Assembly: GCF_002929275.1 (NCBI RefSeq)
Contig: NZ_PJIK01000014.1
Coordinates: 36,552-100,551 of the forward strand
Length of the DNA stretch: 64,000 nt
Source: Arthrobacter sp. ZGTC131
Lineage (GTDB): Bacteria > Actinomycetota > Actinomycetes > Actinomycetales > Micrococcaceae
Direction of reading: 5' to 3'
In this document: positions 35,057 through 43,799 of the stretch, piece by piece
How the letters are laid out: every line of letters begins with the position of its first letter
Position numbering within the stretch: the first letter of the stretch is position 1
The notes under the pieces: generated by a model
The model's database searches: none
Told to the model about the DNA's origin: nothing
The model's input: only the letters and a program-made list of their open reading frames with translations
Translations under genes and position numbers: made by a program

Positions 35057-35878
35057 TTACTCCCGGCAGACCTCCACGAAGGCCCGGAACGGTGCCAGCC
35101 GCTGGGCCTCCGGCAGCTCGACTGCCTCGGGGTGCCACTGGACCGAGGCCACCCACCGGTCAGGATCCTCCAGGGCCTCCACCGTTCCGTCGTCCGCGAC
35201 TGCCGTCACCACCAGGCCGGGCGCCACGTGCGCCACGGCCTGGTGGTGGCCGGACGCGATCTTCACGCTGCTGGCCCCGGAACTTCCGGATCCCGGATCA
35301 GCCACCGCGCCGTAGAGCCGCGCCACCTTGGATCCCGGCGAAATGGTCACGTCATGCCATGCCCACAACCCGCCGCCGTCAGTGGGGCTGTCGCGGTGCG
35401 GCACAGTTCCCGGTGCCATGTCCTGGATGAGCGTGCCGCCGTACAGCACATTGAGGAGCTGGTGTCCGCGGCAGATCCCCAACAGGGGGAGTCCTGCCCC
35501 GATTGCCTGCTGTGCCACGGCGATGTCCAGCCGGTCCTGTTCCACGTTGACGTCGTAGCAGGCGCCGCCCGGCTCTTCGCCGTACAGCCGGGGATCGAGG
35601 TCGCCGCCGCCGGGAAGCACGACGCCGTCAAGCGCCTCGGGCGCGACGGCACCGGGTCCGCCGTCGTGCGGTCCGCCCTTAAAGAGTCCGGGAGACAACA
35701 GTTCGGGAGTCAGCAGCACCGGTTCCCCGCCGCCGTCGCGCACCAGATCAACGATGTAATCAAAGAGGCCGTTGGCCTCAGCCACCCGGGGGTCGGGATC
35801 GGCCGAGCTGCTGAGCCGGACTGGAATGCCGATGCGCGGACGCCGGCCACCGGCGGGCGAGGAAGTCTGCATGCTCAA
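35057..35878 (-). CDS. Gamma-glutamyl-GABA hydrolase family (class I glutamine amidotransferase-like)
   Basis: The 273-residue protein has the PuuD-like pattern: an early GIPVRL segment, GVVLPGGGDLDPRLYGE, the nucleophile elbow PLLGICRGHQLLNVLYGG (Cys) and VASVQWHPEAVEL (His/Glu of the triad). The family cleaves gamma-glutamyl bonds such as gamma-glutamyl-GABA in putrescine breakdown. Its length matches. It is convergent with the second inositol dehydrogenase and divergent from an SRPBCC gene. No polyamine genes adjoin it, so the substrate is uncertain. Confidence 0.87.
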   Translation of the reverse strand: MSMQTSSPAGGRRPRIGIPVRLSSSADPDPRVAEANGLFDYIVDLVRDGGGEPVLLTPELLSPGLFKGGPHDGGPGAVAPEALDGVVLPGGGDLDPRLYGEEPGGACYDVNVEQDRLDIAVAQQAIGAGLPLLGICRGHQLLNVLYGGTLIQDMAPGTVPHRDSPTDGGGLWAWHDVTISPGSKVARLYGAVADPGSGSSGASSVKIASGHHQAVAHVAPGLVVTAVADDGTVEALEDPDRWVASVQWHPEAVELPEAQRLAPFRAFVEVCRE

Positions 35879-35912
35879 TTCTGCAACACTTTGGAGCGGC
35901 TAGGCTGGCGGA

Positions 35913-36380
35913 ATGAACAACCGCTATCTCGTGTCCAGGGACCGTTTCATTGCCGCCACACCGGACGAGATCTTCGAGGTCCTGGCCACTCCGGCGCTGC
36001 ACAGTGCGATCGACGGCTCAGACACCGTGAAGGGCGCCCAGCCCAGCGGACCCGGGTGGCTGGGGCCGGGGGCCAGGTTCGGCATGGAGATGAACGTCAA
36101 AATGGATTACAAGATCCTCAACACGGTGACCGAGTTCGAAGAAGGCCGCAGGATCGGCTGGTGGCACTTTTACGGCCATGTTTGGCGATACCTGCTGGAA
36201 CCGGCCACGGACGGTGCCGGCGTCTCGGGGACGCTGGTAACGGAACAGTGGGACGCGCGGCAGGTCCGTGGCAAGGTCCTCCTCCGGCTGGCCGGGTACC
36301 TCCGGCGCCACCCGGCGAACATCGAAAGAACCCTCGCGAGGCTGGACGCCTATGTTACGGGTTCCCGCGCCGCCGGCTGA
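35913..36380 (+). CDS. SRPBCC family protein
   Basis: The 155-residue START-like protein has VSRDRFIAATPDEIFEVLAT near the N-terminus and, mid-protein, a strand-rich region (KILNTVTEFEEGRRIGWWHF). The C-terminus is a helix with many Arg/Leu residues (YLRRHPANIERTLARL), as in the polyketide cyclase/dehydrase group. It probably binds a hydrophobic ligand. No regulator adjoins it; it starts 34 bp from the divergent amidotransferase gene. Confidence 0.8.
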   Translation: MNNRYLVSRDRFIAATPDEIFEVLATPALHSAIDGSDTVKGAQPSGPGWLGPGARFGMEMNVKMDYKILNTVTEFEEGRRIGWWHFYGHVWRYLLEPATDGAGVSGTLVTEQWDARQVRGKVLLRLAGYLRRHPANIERTLARLDAYVTGSRAAG

Positions 36381-36470
36381 CCCGCGCCCGGCGTTTTCCT
36401 GAGTCTGCCCGCGTTTCTGTAGTGTTAGGCGCATCGAGGGGAAATTTGCAAGGCGAAAGTAGGACGTTCC

Positions 36471-37178
36471 ATGGGTCGCAGGACGCTCGTTGACGACCTG
36501 GTTGACGGCCTGCTGGACGACATCCTTGACGGCAGGCTGAAACCCCACGATTCCTTGCCGCCGGAAGCCGATATTGCCAAGACCTATGAAGTCAGCAGGT
36601 TGACCGTTCGCGAGGCACTGAAAGTGCTGCGGGCGCAGAACATCCTGTACGTCAAAGCCGGGCGGGGAACGTTCGTCAACCCCACGGACAACTGGACCGG
36701 CCTTGACGCGATCATCAAGGCGGCATCGCACGGCAATGCCGCGGACCAGGTTTCGCGGGGCCTGATAGAGGTCCGGCGCATGGTGGAGACCGGAGCCGCC
36801 GCCCTCGCCGCCAAACGCCACACTCCCGAGCACGCCGTGGAGATGCGCAAGTTCATCGCGGACATGAAAGTGCATCACGAGTCAGGTGACCTGGATGGTT
36901 TCGTGCTGGCGGACATCGCCTTCCACGACACAGTCCTGAAGGCCTCCGGCAATCCCTTTGTCCGTGCCCTCTTGGCCCAGCTGGGACAGTCGCTCTACCT
37001 GGCACGGCGCGAAACATCCGCCATCAAGGAAATCCAGCGGCACGCTATCGCCTTCCACCAGCGCGTGCTGGACAGCATCCTGACCGGCGATCCCGAGCTG
37101 GCGCGCCGGGCCATGGACGAGCACATGGACCAGACATTCGAGGACTACGAACGCTACGTCTACGGGCGCAAGTCCTAA
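36471..37178 (+). CDS. FadR-type GntR regulator (FCD domain)
   Basis: The 235-residue regulator has a winged helix (LPPEADIAKTYEVSRLTVRE; LRAQNILYVKAGRGTFVNP) followed by an all-helical FCD ligand domain with metal/ligand residues in RRMVETGAAALAA, DIAFHDTVLKASGN and RHAIAFHQRVLD. It lies upstream of an MFS/SDR operon whose promoter region contains overlapping palindromes at 37242-37260. It probably represses that operon in response to a carboxylic-acid substrate. Confidence 0.9.
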   Translation: MGRRTLVDDLVDGLLDDILDGRLKPHDSLPPEADIAKTYEVSRLTVREALKVLRAQNILYVKAGRGTFVNPTDNWTGLDAIIKAASHGNAADQVSRGLIEVRRMVETGAAALAAKRHTPEHAVEMRKFIADMKVHHESGDLDGFVLADIAFHDTVLKASGNPFVRALLAQLGQSLYLARRETSAIKEIQRHAIAFHQRVLDSILTGDPELARRAMDEHMDQTFEDYERYVYGRKS

Positions 37179-37194
37179 GCCTGCCCGGCCGCCC

Positions 37195-37224
37195 TTGACG
37201 TAATGCGCATCACCCTTCTATGCT
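37195..37224 (+). promoter_or_regulatory. Promoter of the MFS/SDR operon
   Basis: TTGACG (37195-37200), an 18-bp spacer and TATGCT (37219-37224) make a plausible sigma-70-type promoter in the gap between the FadR-type gene and the MFS gene. The predicted start lies just before the palindromes at 37242. Confidence 0.55.
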
Positions 37225-37241
37225 TTTGCTCATGTTCTTCC

Positions 37242-37260
37242 GTCAGATGTCTGACATCAG
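37242..37260. promoter_or_regulatory. Overlapping palindromic operator
   Basis: Three perfect palindromes overlap: GTCAGA-TG-TCTGAC (37242-37255), GATGTC-T-GACATC (37246-37258) and TCTGA-CA-TCAGA (37250-37261). They lie downstream of the promoter and upstream of the MFS gene, as expected for repression by the adjacent FCD-GntR protein. Confidence 0.7.
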
Positions 37261-37370
37261 ATCAAAGCGATCCGGAGTCAGCCTCGTGAAGCGGGAAGAA
37301 CCCCCTCATAAAAAGCATCGGATTTCCTCCGCGCGAAGCCGCCGGTCCGGAACCGACAGATAGAAGGTCG

Positions 37371-38738
37371 ATGATGACTTCATTAACCAATAAGTCCACC
37401 GGACTCGGCGAGCTGGGCGACCGCACGCTCCGCAAGGTCCGCCGTCGCGTCATGCCCCTGATCGTCCTGCTCTACTTCATTGCCTACCTCGACCGCAACA
37501 ATGTGGGCTTCGCGAAGCTCACCATGAGCGAGGACATCGGACTGACGGCGGCGGCCTACGGTCTCGGCGCCGGCATCTTCTTCCTCGGCTACGCCCTCCT
37601 CGAGGTTCCGAGCAACGCCGGCATGTACCGCTTCGGCGCACGTAAGTGGCTGGCCCGCATCCTCATCACCTGGGGCATCTTCGCAACGGCGATGGCCCTG
37701 GTGAACGGCGAAACCACCTATTACATCATTCGGTTCCTGCTCGGCGCCGCTGAGGCCGGATTCTTCCCGGCCATCCTCTTCTACCTGACCCTGTGGTTCC
37801 CCGCCGCGCAGCGCGTCACCGTGCTGGGTATCTTCATCCTGGCCCAGCCCATCTCCAACGCCCTGGGCGCCCCGGTCTCCGGTCTCCTGCTCCAGATGGA
37901 CGGCATCCTCGGCCTGCACGGCTGGCAGTGGCTCTACATCATCGAGGGCATCCCCGCCATCCTCCTCGGCCTGCTGACCCCCATCCTCATGACGGACCGT
38001 CCGCGGGACGCCAAGTGGCTCAACGCCGACGAGCGCGAATGGCTTGCCACCACCATGGACGCCGAACTGGCAGCCAAGTCCAAGGGCGGCAGCCACAACT
38101 TCCTGGCCGGCCTCAAGGACAAGCGCACCCTGGTCTACTCGGCCCTGTACTTCGGCCTGGTCTGCGGTATCTACGGCCTGGGTCTCTGGATGCCCACCAT
38201 CGTTGCAGCCCTCGGCAAGTTCTCCACCGCCCAGGTCGGGTTCATCGTCCTCATTCCGTACTCCATCGCCGCAGTCTTCGTGTTCTTCTGGAGCAAGCGT
38301 GCCGACAAGACCGGAAAGCGTGCCTGGCACAGCTCGGCCAGCATGGTTCTGGCCGGCATGGGCCTGCTGGCAGCGGGCTACCTGCTGCCGGTCAACCCCG
38401 TCCTCGCCCTGATCGCCCTGACCGCCGCGGCCATGGGCATCTACGGAGCCATCGCCCCGTTCCTGTCCATGCCGTCAGCGGCGCTGACCGGCGCCGCAGC
38501 CGCCTCAGGCCTGGCCCTCGTCAACTCCCTCGGCAACCTCGGCGGCTTCGTGGCCCCGTACGCAGTGGGTCTGCTGAACGATGCCACGGGCAACAACCAG
38601 AGCGGCCTGCTGTTCCTGTCCTTCTGCCTCTGCGTCACGGCTGTAGCCACCTACCTCTATGCACGCAGGCGCCCAGAGGGCGACGCAGCGCTGGATCCCG
38701 CCGTCAAGGCTGCAGCTGAAGTCACCGTTACCCGCTAA
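37371..38738 (+). CDS. MFS transporter, anion:cation symporter (ACS) family
   Basis: The 455-residue twelve-TM protein has the ACS signature near TM1 (LYFIAYLDRNNVGFAKL), then LLGAAEAGFFPAILFYLTLW. The group includes permeases for sugar acids, phthalate and related organic anions. It is followed 35 bp downstream by an SDR dehydrogenase and preceded by an FCD-GntR regulator, suggesting uptake and oxidation of one organic or sugar acid. The first two codons are both ATG, so the start may be 37371 or 37374. Confidence 0.9.
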   Translation: MMTSLTNKSTGLGELGDRTLRKVRRRVMPLIVLLYFIAYLDRNNVGFAKLTMSEDIGLTAAAYGLGAGIFFLGYALLEVPSNAGMYRFGARKWLARILITWGIFATAMALVNGETTYYIIRFLLGAAEAGFFPAILFYLTLWFPAAQRVTVLGIFILAQPISNALGAPVSGLLLQMDGILGLHGWQWLYIIEGIPAILLGLLTPILMTDRPRDAKWLNADEREWLATTMDAELAAKSKGGSHNFLAGLKDKRTLVYSALYFGLVCGIYGLGLWMPTIVAALGKFSTAQVGFIVLIPYSIAAVFVFFWSKRADKTGKRAWHSSASMVLAGMGLLAAGYLLPVNPVLALIALTAAAMGIYGAIAPFLSMPSAALTGAAAASGLALVNSLGNLGGFVAPYAVGLLNDATGNNQSGLLFLSFCLCVTAVATYLYARRRPEGDAALDPAVKAAAEVTVTR

Positions 38739-38773
38739 GAACCGCCCAAGAACCACCTGAAGGAATACCCGCA

Positions 38774-39550
38774 ATGAGCTCAACCACTCCTTTCCCCGCC
38801 GAACGCACGGTCGTGCTGACCGGTGCGGCCTCCGCCCGCGGCATCGGCCGCGCAGCGGCTGACCGCATGGCCAGCGAAGGCTGGTCCATCGCCATCCTGG
38901 ACATCAACGCCGAGGACGCGAAGGCCGCAGCCGCCGAGATCGGCTCCAACCGCGCGGTAAAGGCAATCGGCGTGGGCGCCGACGTCTCCGATGCAGCGTC
39001 CGTGGACCTGGCGATCACCGAGGTCGAAGCGTCGCTCCCGCCGATCGTGGCCCTGGCCAACCTTGCGGGCATCAGCTCTCCCACCACCTTTATGGAGACC
39101 ACCGTGGAGGAGTGGGACAAGGTCTTCGCGATCAACATGCGCGGAACCTTCGTCGTCTCCCAGCGTGTCCTCAAGGGCATGATTGAGCGCAAGCTTGGGC
39201 GCATCGTGAGCATCTCCTCCATCTCCGCCCAGCGTGGCGGCGGCACCTACTCCAAGGTGGCCTACAGCGCATCCAAGGCCGGCATCATCGGGTTCACCCG
39301 TGCACTGGCCCGCGAAGTGGGCGAGTTCGGCGTCACCGTCAACTCCATTGCACCGGGCCCCATCGACACCGACATCATGGGCGGCACGCTGTCCGACGAG
39401 CGTAAGGCGCAGATGTCGGAAGGCATCATGATGGGCCGCGTCGGCACCCGCGAGGAAGTTGCCGCACTGATCTCCTTCCTGTTGGGCGAGGATTCTGGCT
39501 TCATCACGGCCGCCACGTACGACATCAACGGCGGTCTCCAGGTCTCCTGA
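38774..39550 (+). CDS. SDR family oxidoreductase
   Basis: The 258-residue Rossmann-fold dehydrogenase has VVLTGAASARGIGRAAADRM (TGxxxxRGIG, with a one-residue longer glycine loop than usual), NLAGIS, the active-site serine region VSISSISAQRGGGTY and YSASKAGIIGFTRALA (Tyr and Lys). The C-terminal ATYDINGGLQVS is typical. It forms an operon with the ACS-type permease, ended by the hairpin at 39578-39603. The substrate is probably the imported acid or its alcohol. Confidence 0.9.
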   Translation: MSSTTPFPAERTVVLTGAASARGIGRAAADRMASEGWSIAILDINAEDAKAAAAEIGSNRAVKAIGVGADVSDAASVDLAITEVEASLPPIVALANLAGISSPTTFMETTVEEWDKVFAINMRGTFVVSQRVLKGMIERKLGRIVSISSISAQRGGGTYSKVAYSASKAGIIGFTRALAREVGEFGVTVNSIAPGPIDTDIMGGTLSDERKAQMSEGIMMGRVGTREEVAALISFLLGEDSGFITAATYDINGGLQVS

Positions 39551-39577
39551 TCAGATTCCGGCGATGTGCCATGGAAG

Positions 39578-39603
39578 TGCCCCGCAGCCCACGCTGCGGG
39601 GCA
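39578..39603 (+). terminator. Terminator of the MFS/SDR operon
   Basis: TGCCCCGCAG (39578-39587) and CTGCGGGGCA (39594-39603) form a perfect 10-bp stem with a 6-nt loop, followed by TTTCCGTTTT. It is 28 bp after the SDR stop. Confidence 0.85.
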
Positions 39604-39701
39604 TTTCCGTTTTCCCGCCGGCGCGCCCGCGCCTCCCCGTTCCGCTCCGACGCAACCTCGCCGCCGCACCCGCCCTCGGCGGCACTCGCTAGGCTGGCAC
39701 C

Positions 39702-40835
39702 ATGAACCCCTCCGGCAGCCTGTCTCCCAGTCCACGGACTCTTGACGTGGACACCGTGGCCGGTTTCGACCAGCTTGTTCGCGCCGGCGCCAAGGCCATG
39801 CACGGCTGGCATGCGCAGTCGCTTGACCTCCGCGGGAGGGCGGCAACGCTGGCCGCCCTGGACGCGGAAGGCGCCATTTTCCTGGGCTGCACGTTCGATC
39901 CCGGTGTGGAAGACTCACTGCGCCGGCGTGGTGCCCTGATCTTTCCGCGGCTGGGCGGCGTGCCGTTCGACCCCTACCGCGGGGAGCTTTACACACCGCA
40001 GGAACTGTACGTCGGCATCCGCGGTGCGCCGTATGAGGCGACCCCGGACGCGCTCGTCTACCAGTGGAGCATTCGGCCGGGGCAGCGCCGTCGACTGGAT
40101 TCCACCCTGGCCGCCGCCTTGCACGACCACGCCATCGGCGATGCCCTCGAAGATTTCGCCCTCTCGGCCCGGAGCGGAGGGCGCAGCATCGTCGGGGTCA
40201 TGGGCGGTCACGCGTCACAACGGGGGACCAAGGACTACGCCGATGCCGCTGTGCTTGGCCGGCTCCTTGCCCTCGGCGGCCGCATGGTCGCCACCGGCGG
40301 CGGACCGGGAGCCATGGAGGCCGCTAACCTGGGCGCCTATCTGAGTGCCACGCCTGACGGGGAGTTTCACGGTGTCCTCGGCGAACTGTCAGCCGTCCCG
40401 GGGTTCCGCCCCTCCGTGTCCGCGTGGGCGCGGACCGCCGGGGCCGTCGTCGAACGCTTTCCGGGCGGCACGGCATCCCTGGGTATTCCGACCTGGTTCT
40501 ACGGACACGAACCGCCCAACTATTTCGCCACCCACATTGCCAAGTACTTCGCGAATTCGGTCCGCGAAGCCGTGCTTCTGGAGCTCTGCAACGGCGGCAT
40601 AGTGTTCCTTCCCGGTGCTGCCGGGACCGTCCAGGAAATCTTCCAGGATGCGTGCGAAAACTACTATGGCGCCCCGGAAACCGTGACCCCCATGGTGCTC
40701 GTGGGGCGGGACCACTGGCAGCGCCGGTTTCCCGCATGGCCCATGCTCCAGAGCCTCGCCAAGGGCAGGTCGATGGAGCGGCGGATCTTCTTGGTCGACA
40801 GCGTCGAGGAGGCGCTCGCGGTCCTGGGCGGCTGA
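39702..40835 (+). CDS. LOG-like Rossmann-fold protein
   Basis: The 377-residue protein has the nucleotide-binding features of the LOG/lysine decarboxylase-like family in its second half: GVMGGHASQRG, MVATGGGPGAMEAANLGAYL and VFLPGAAGTVQEIFQDA, where the family usually reads PGGxGTxxE. The N-terminal 130 residues (WHAQSLDLRGRAATLAALD...) form an extra domain not found in short LOG proteins. LOG enzymes release bases from nucleotide monophosphates, but the Gly-to-Ala change in the GT motif makes the activity uncertain. Confidence 0.75.
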   Translation: MNPSGSLSPSPRTLDVDTVAGFDQLVRAGAKAMHGWHAQSLDLRGRAATLAALDAEGAIFLGCTFDPGVEDSLRRRGALIFPRLGGVPFDPYRGELYTPQELYVGIRGAPYEATPDALVYQWSIRPGQRRRLDSTLAAALHDHAIGDALEDFALSARSGGRSIVGVMGGHASQRGTKDYADAAVLGRLLALGGRMVATGGGPGAMEAANLGAYLSATPDGEFHGVLGELSAVPGFRPSVSAWARTAGAVVERFPGGTASLGIPTWFYGHEPPNYFATHIAKYFANSVREAVLLELCNGGIVFLPGAAGTVQEIFQDACENYYGAPETVTPMVLVGRDHWQRRFPAWPMLQSLAKGRSMERRIFLVDSVEEALAVLGG

Positions 40836-40906
40836 GCGACGCCCGCCCTATGGCACCGCGGCGTCACCGCGCCACCGGGCCCCGCGGCCAGAGAGCCAGA
40901 GGAGAC

Positions 40907-41917
40907 CTACAGGTCCTTGCGGCACTGCGCCTTGCCCAGCTCCTGCAGGCCGTTGAGGTCCCCGGACGCCAGTCCGTCCGGAGCGCCGATCTCCGGGTAC
41001 ATCAGCTGGACGGGGTCATCAACGTGCTCGAGCCCCATGACATGGCTCAGCTCGTGCAGGATGACGGCGGTGGCATAGGAGGCGCCGTCCGGGCGGTCCA
41101 GCTCCGCCGCAATCTGCGGGGCGTCCAGTTCGAGGCTGCCCGTGACAAAGGTCTTGGGTCCGTTGCCGTAGCTGTAGTGCGTACTGCCGCCCGTGCCGAT
41201 GATTTGGCCCCTGAGTTTCGGCGCCACGTCCGGGCTGGTCCAGGCGATGAGCAGCGGCGCCCACCTATCGCCGTAAGCCGCGGGCTGGTAAGGGGCTCGC
41301 TTTTCAACCGGCTGTTCGTCGGTGGCGCCGTCATTGATGAACCGGATGCCCGTGGCCCGGGAGACGGTCTTGATCGCCTCGTGGACCAGCCCCGCCGCTC
41401 CCTCCGGAGCCAGGTCCGCGTTCACCACATAGTGGAGCGGGCGGCACGGCGAGTAGCCAACGGGGGTGCCGTCGGCGTTCACGGCCAGGAATTTGTACGA
41501 GTCGCTGCGCTCCGCCGGAGGCTCCGGCGTCCCCAGAGGCGAGTCCGACTCTTCTAAGCCCGGCGGCGGGGAGTCCGCGGCACGGTCCGCCGTGCCCGGC
41601 TGAACGCCTGGCTGCGCGGCCTTGCCGGTGTTCTCCGCCTGCCCGGTCTCTCCGGACCCGGCCGCTGGGCCCTCGGGATCGCCGCCGCCGATGCGGAATT
41701 CCAGCAGTCCAACGAGGCGCGGGTCCCCGTAGGCGAGCCCGGCCGCGAGAAAAGCCACACACCCGATGACGGCGATCAGCACAAGGTTGCGGACAAACCT
41801 GGCCACCGCCCCGGCCGGCGCCGAATGACGCGGGTGTTTCCTGCGCCGGCGTTCGGCATCAGGGTGTTGGGCATCAGGGTGTTGGGCACCTTCCCCCAAT
41901 TGGCGCGGATTTTCCAC
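40907..41917 (-). CDS. Membrane-anchored matrixin-like metalloprotease
   Basis: The 336-residue protein starts at GTG 41917. It has a basic, His-rich N-terminus, one transmembrane helix (about residues 45-63, VLIAVIGCVAFLAAGLAYG) and a disordered Pro/Glu/Gly region. The C-terminal catalytic domain carries the zinc site HELSHVMGLEH at about residue 288, followed by LMYPE (Met-turn). This fits matrixin/reprolysin-like metzincins, anchored with the protease domain outside. The preceding VIT-type transporter gene is 40 bp upstream on the same strand; a functional link is not evident. Confidence 0.82.
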   Translation of the reverse strand: MENPRQLGEGAQHPDAQHPDAERRRRKHPRHSAPAGAVARFVRNLVLIAVIGCVAFLAAGLAYGDPRLVGLLEFRIGGGDPEGPAAGSGETGQAENTGKAAQPGVQPGTADRAADSPPPGLEESDSPLGTPEPPAERSDSYKFLAVNADGTPVGYSPCRPLHYVVNADLAPEGAAGLVHEAIKTVSRATGIRFINDGATDEQPVEKRAPYQPAAYGDRWAPLLIAWTSPDVAPKLRGQIIGTGGSTHYSYGNGPKTFVTGSLELDAPQIAAELDRPDGASYATAVILHELSHVMGLEHVDDPVQLMYPEIGAPDGLASGDLNGLQELGKAQCRKDL

Positions 41918-41957
41918 TACTGTGCCCCCGAGGTGTTCCGGCCGACTGCCGACCCCA

Positions 41958-43172
41958 CTACGCGATCACGGCGCCGAACGCCATCCCCAGCAGGTAGGTG
42001 ACGCCGGCCGCGCCCAGGCCGATGGCCAGCTGCCGGAGGCCGCGGGTCAGCGGAGAAGTGCCGGACAACAGGCCGACGACGCCGCCGGTCGCCAGCAGCG
42101 CGATGCCCACCAGGACTGCGGCCACCACGAGCGCGCCGAGTCCGGTCATGCCGAAAATGAAAGGAATGATGGGGACGATGGCGCCCGAGGCGAAGAAGCA
42201 GAAGCTGGAGAGCGCCGCGCCCCACGCCGTGCCGACAGCCTCGTGCTCATCCTCGGTTTTCGGGAGCTCGGGCCGGAGCGAAAGGCTCGGATCGCAGTCG
42301 CAGGTGAAGAGGCCCATGCGCTCCGCAACCCTGTGCTCGGCGGACTCACGTGACATGCCGCGGGCGAGGTACACCAGCAGGAGCTCGTTGTGCTCGATGT
42401 CCAGCTGGGGAGCCGCGGCCAGCGTCACCTGGGTGGGGAGGGTGGCGGCCAGGAGTTCCCGCTGCGAGCGCACGGACACGAACTCGCCGGCGCCCATGGA
42501 GAAGGCGCCCGCGAGCAGCCCGGCAATGCCGCTCAGCAGGACCACGGTGCTGCCCACCCCGGTGGCGGCCATGCCCATCACGAGGGACAGGTTGCTAACC
42601 AGGCCATCGTTCGCGCCAAAGACTGCTGCCCGGAACGTGCCCGCCAGCCGGTTGCGGCCGCGCGTGGCCAGGCCACGCACCACTTCCTCGTGGATCTGTT
42701 CGTCGGCCGCCATGGCGGGCGTGGCGGACGGTTCTTTGGTGTAGGGGGAGCGTCCTTCGGCGCGCTGCGCCAGTGCCAGCACGAACACGGACCCGAAGTG
42801 GCGGGCCAGGAAACCGAGCAGCCGGCTGCGGAGGGAGGCGTGGCGGGGTTTGCCGGCTTGGTCGCCGAGCAGCTTCAGCCAGTGGGCTTCGTGGCGGCCT
42901 TCTGCCTCGGCGAGGGCCAGGAGGATGGCGCGTTCCTCGCCGGACCGGTTCTGGGCGAGGTCCCGGTAGACAGCGGCCTCGGCGCGTTCGTCGGCCAGGT
43001 ACTGGCGCCAGCGCTTGATGTCCGCTGCGGTGGGAACGGCATTTGGTGCCGCATTCGGGACTGCTCCGTTGTGGACTGCTCCGTTCGGAGCTGGCGTGTT
43101 CGATGCCGGCCCGAGGTCCGCGATCGCCTTGCCGGCGTCGGGATGGCGGTCAGATTTTGCGTGCTGAGACAC
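41958..43172 (-). CDS. Ferritin-like / VIT1 family iron transporter
   Basis: The 404-residue protein starts at GTG 43172, with AGGAG five bases upstream; an ATG at 43211 is a longer alternative. Residues about 50-180 are a ferritin-like helical domain (YLADERAEAAVYRDLA; LALAEAEGRHEAHWLKLLG; AADEQIHEEVVRG) with Glu/His di-iron ligands. The rest is a VIT1/CCC1 membrane domain (FGANDGLVSNLSLVMGMAAT; GAGEFVSVRSQRELL) with about five helices. Such fusions detoxify or export Fe2+/Mn2+. No Fur or DtxR box was recognised upstream. Confidence 0.87.
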   Translation of the reverse strand: MSQHAKSDRHPDAGKAIADLGPASNTPAPNGAVHNGAVPNAAPNAVPTAADIKRWRQYLADERAEAAVYRDLAQNRSGEERAILLALAEAEGRHEAHWLKLLGDQAGKPRHASLRSRLLGFLARHFGSVFVLALAQRAEGRSPYTKEPSATPAMAADEQIHEEVVRGLATRGRNRLAGTFRAAVFGANDGLVSNLSLVMGMAATGVGSTVVLLSGIAGLLAGAFSMGAGEFVSVRSQRELLAATLPTQVTLAAAPQLDIEHNELLLVYLARGMSRESAEHRVAERMGLFTCDCDPSLSLRPELPKTEDEHEAVGTAWGAALSSFCFFASGAIVPIIPFIFGMTGLGALVVAAVLVGIALLATGGVVGLLSGTSPLTRGLRQLAIGLGAAGVTYLLGMAFGAVIA

Positions 43173-43475
43173 GTGAGCTCCTGGGCTAGATGGGGGATGG
43201 TTCGGCCCCATTGCATGCCCAGCTTACCCCGCGTTTCCGCGGTTTTTCGGCTGGTACTCCTCAGGCAGAAGTTTAGGGAGCCCGTAAATTTTCGGTCCCG
43301 GGCGGGGTTTTGTGTGGCCTTCCGGGGTGCCCTTGACCCTCCGGGCCAGCGGTGTTCGAATGAAATCCAGGGCGGGTTCGCCGGCAGGCCCGCCTCCGGC
43401 CGATTCGGGTTCGGGCCCTGCTGCAGGCAGAGTTCGGATCGGCTGACGTCAGCCCTAGCGCACGGAGGTTTCACC
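43173..43475. other. 303-bp intergenic region with terminator-like hairpin
   Basis: This gap lies between the divergent VIT transporter and small acidic protein genes. CCGCG (43229-43233), TTTC and CGCGG (43238-43242) followed by TTTTT form a compact terminator-like hairpin on the plus strand. No plus-strand gene precedes it nearby, so it may be leader attenuation or chance. GGAGG (43463-43467) is the ribosome-binding site of the next gene. No coding sequence is convincing. Confidence 0.45.
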
Positions 43476-43715
43476 ATGAACACTAACGGCTCACTCCCCT
43501 TCCCGCCCGTCCGGAATTCCCTCGAGTCCGATCCCGCCTACGACTACGCCGAGGACGCCCCCGTTACTGATGACGAGACCGAGGAGGAGGAGCTGTTCGA
43601 CGAAGCCGAGCGGGTGGTTCCGCTGGACGTGGACGACTTCCGCGGCGAGGACCAGCCAGTAGCGCCATCGCCGCTGGACGGTGACGAATTCCTGGAGTCC
43701 GAGGAAAACGAATGA
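43476..43715 (+). CDS. Small acidic protein, unknown function
   Basis: The 79-residue ORF begins MNTNGSLPFPPVRN after a strong GGAGG ribosome-binding site, eight bases upstream of the ATG. More than a third of residues are Asp or Glu (for example DDETEEEELFDEAERV), and it is rich in Pro and Ser, so it is probably disordered. It has no family I recognise. It ends 23 bp before a very strong hairpin terminator. The ribosome-binding site, composition and terminator support a real gene. Confidence 0.7.
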   Translation: MNTNGSLPFPPVRNSLESDPAYDYAEDAPVTDDETEEEELFDEAERVVPLDVDDFRGEDQPVAPSPLDGDEFLESEENE

Positions 43716-43738
43716 GATCCACCACCCGGATGTGAACG

Positions 43739-43782
43739 ACGACGGCGGTGCCTTCCCCGCGAAGGGAAGGCACCGCCGTCGT
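43739..43782. terminator. Perfect 19-bp bidirectional terminator
   Basis: ACGACGGCGGTGCCTTCCC (43739-43757) pairs perfectly with GGGAAGGCACCGCCGTCGT (43764-43782) around a 6-nt loop. It lies between the stops of the small acidic protein (plus) and the sodium/solute symporter (minus) and can serve both. Confidence 0.85.
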
Positions 43783-43799
43783 ACTTAGTTCCGTGAAGC

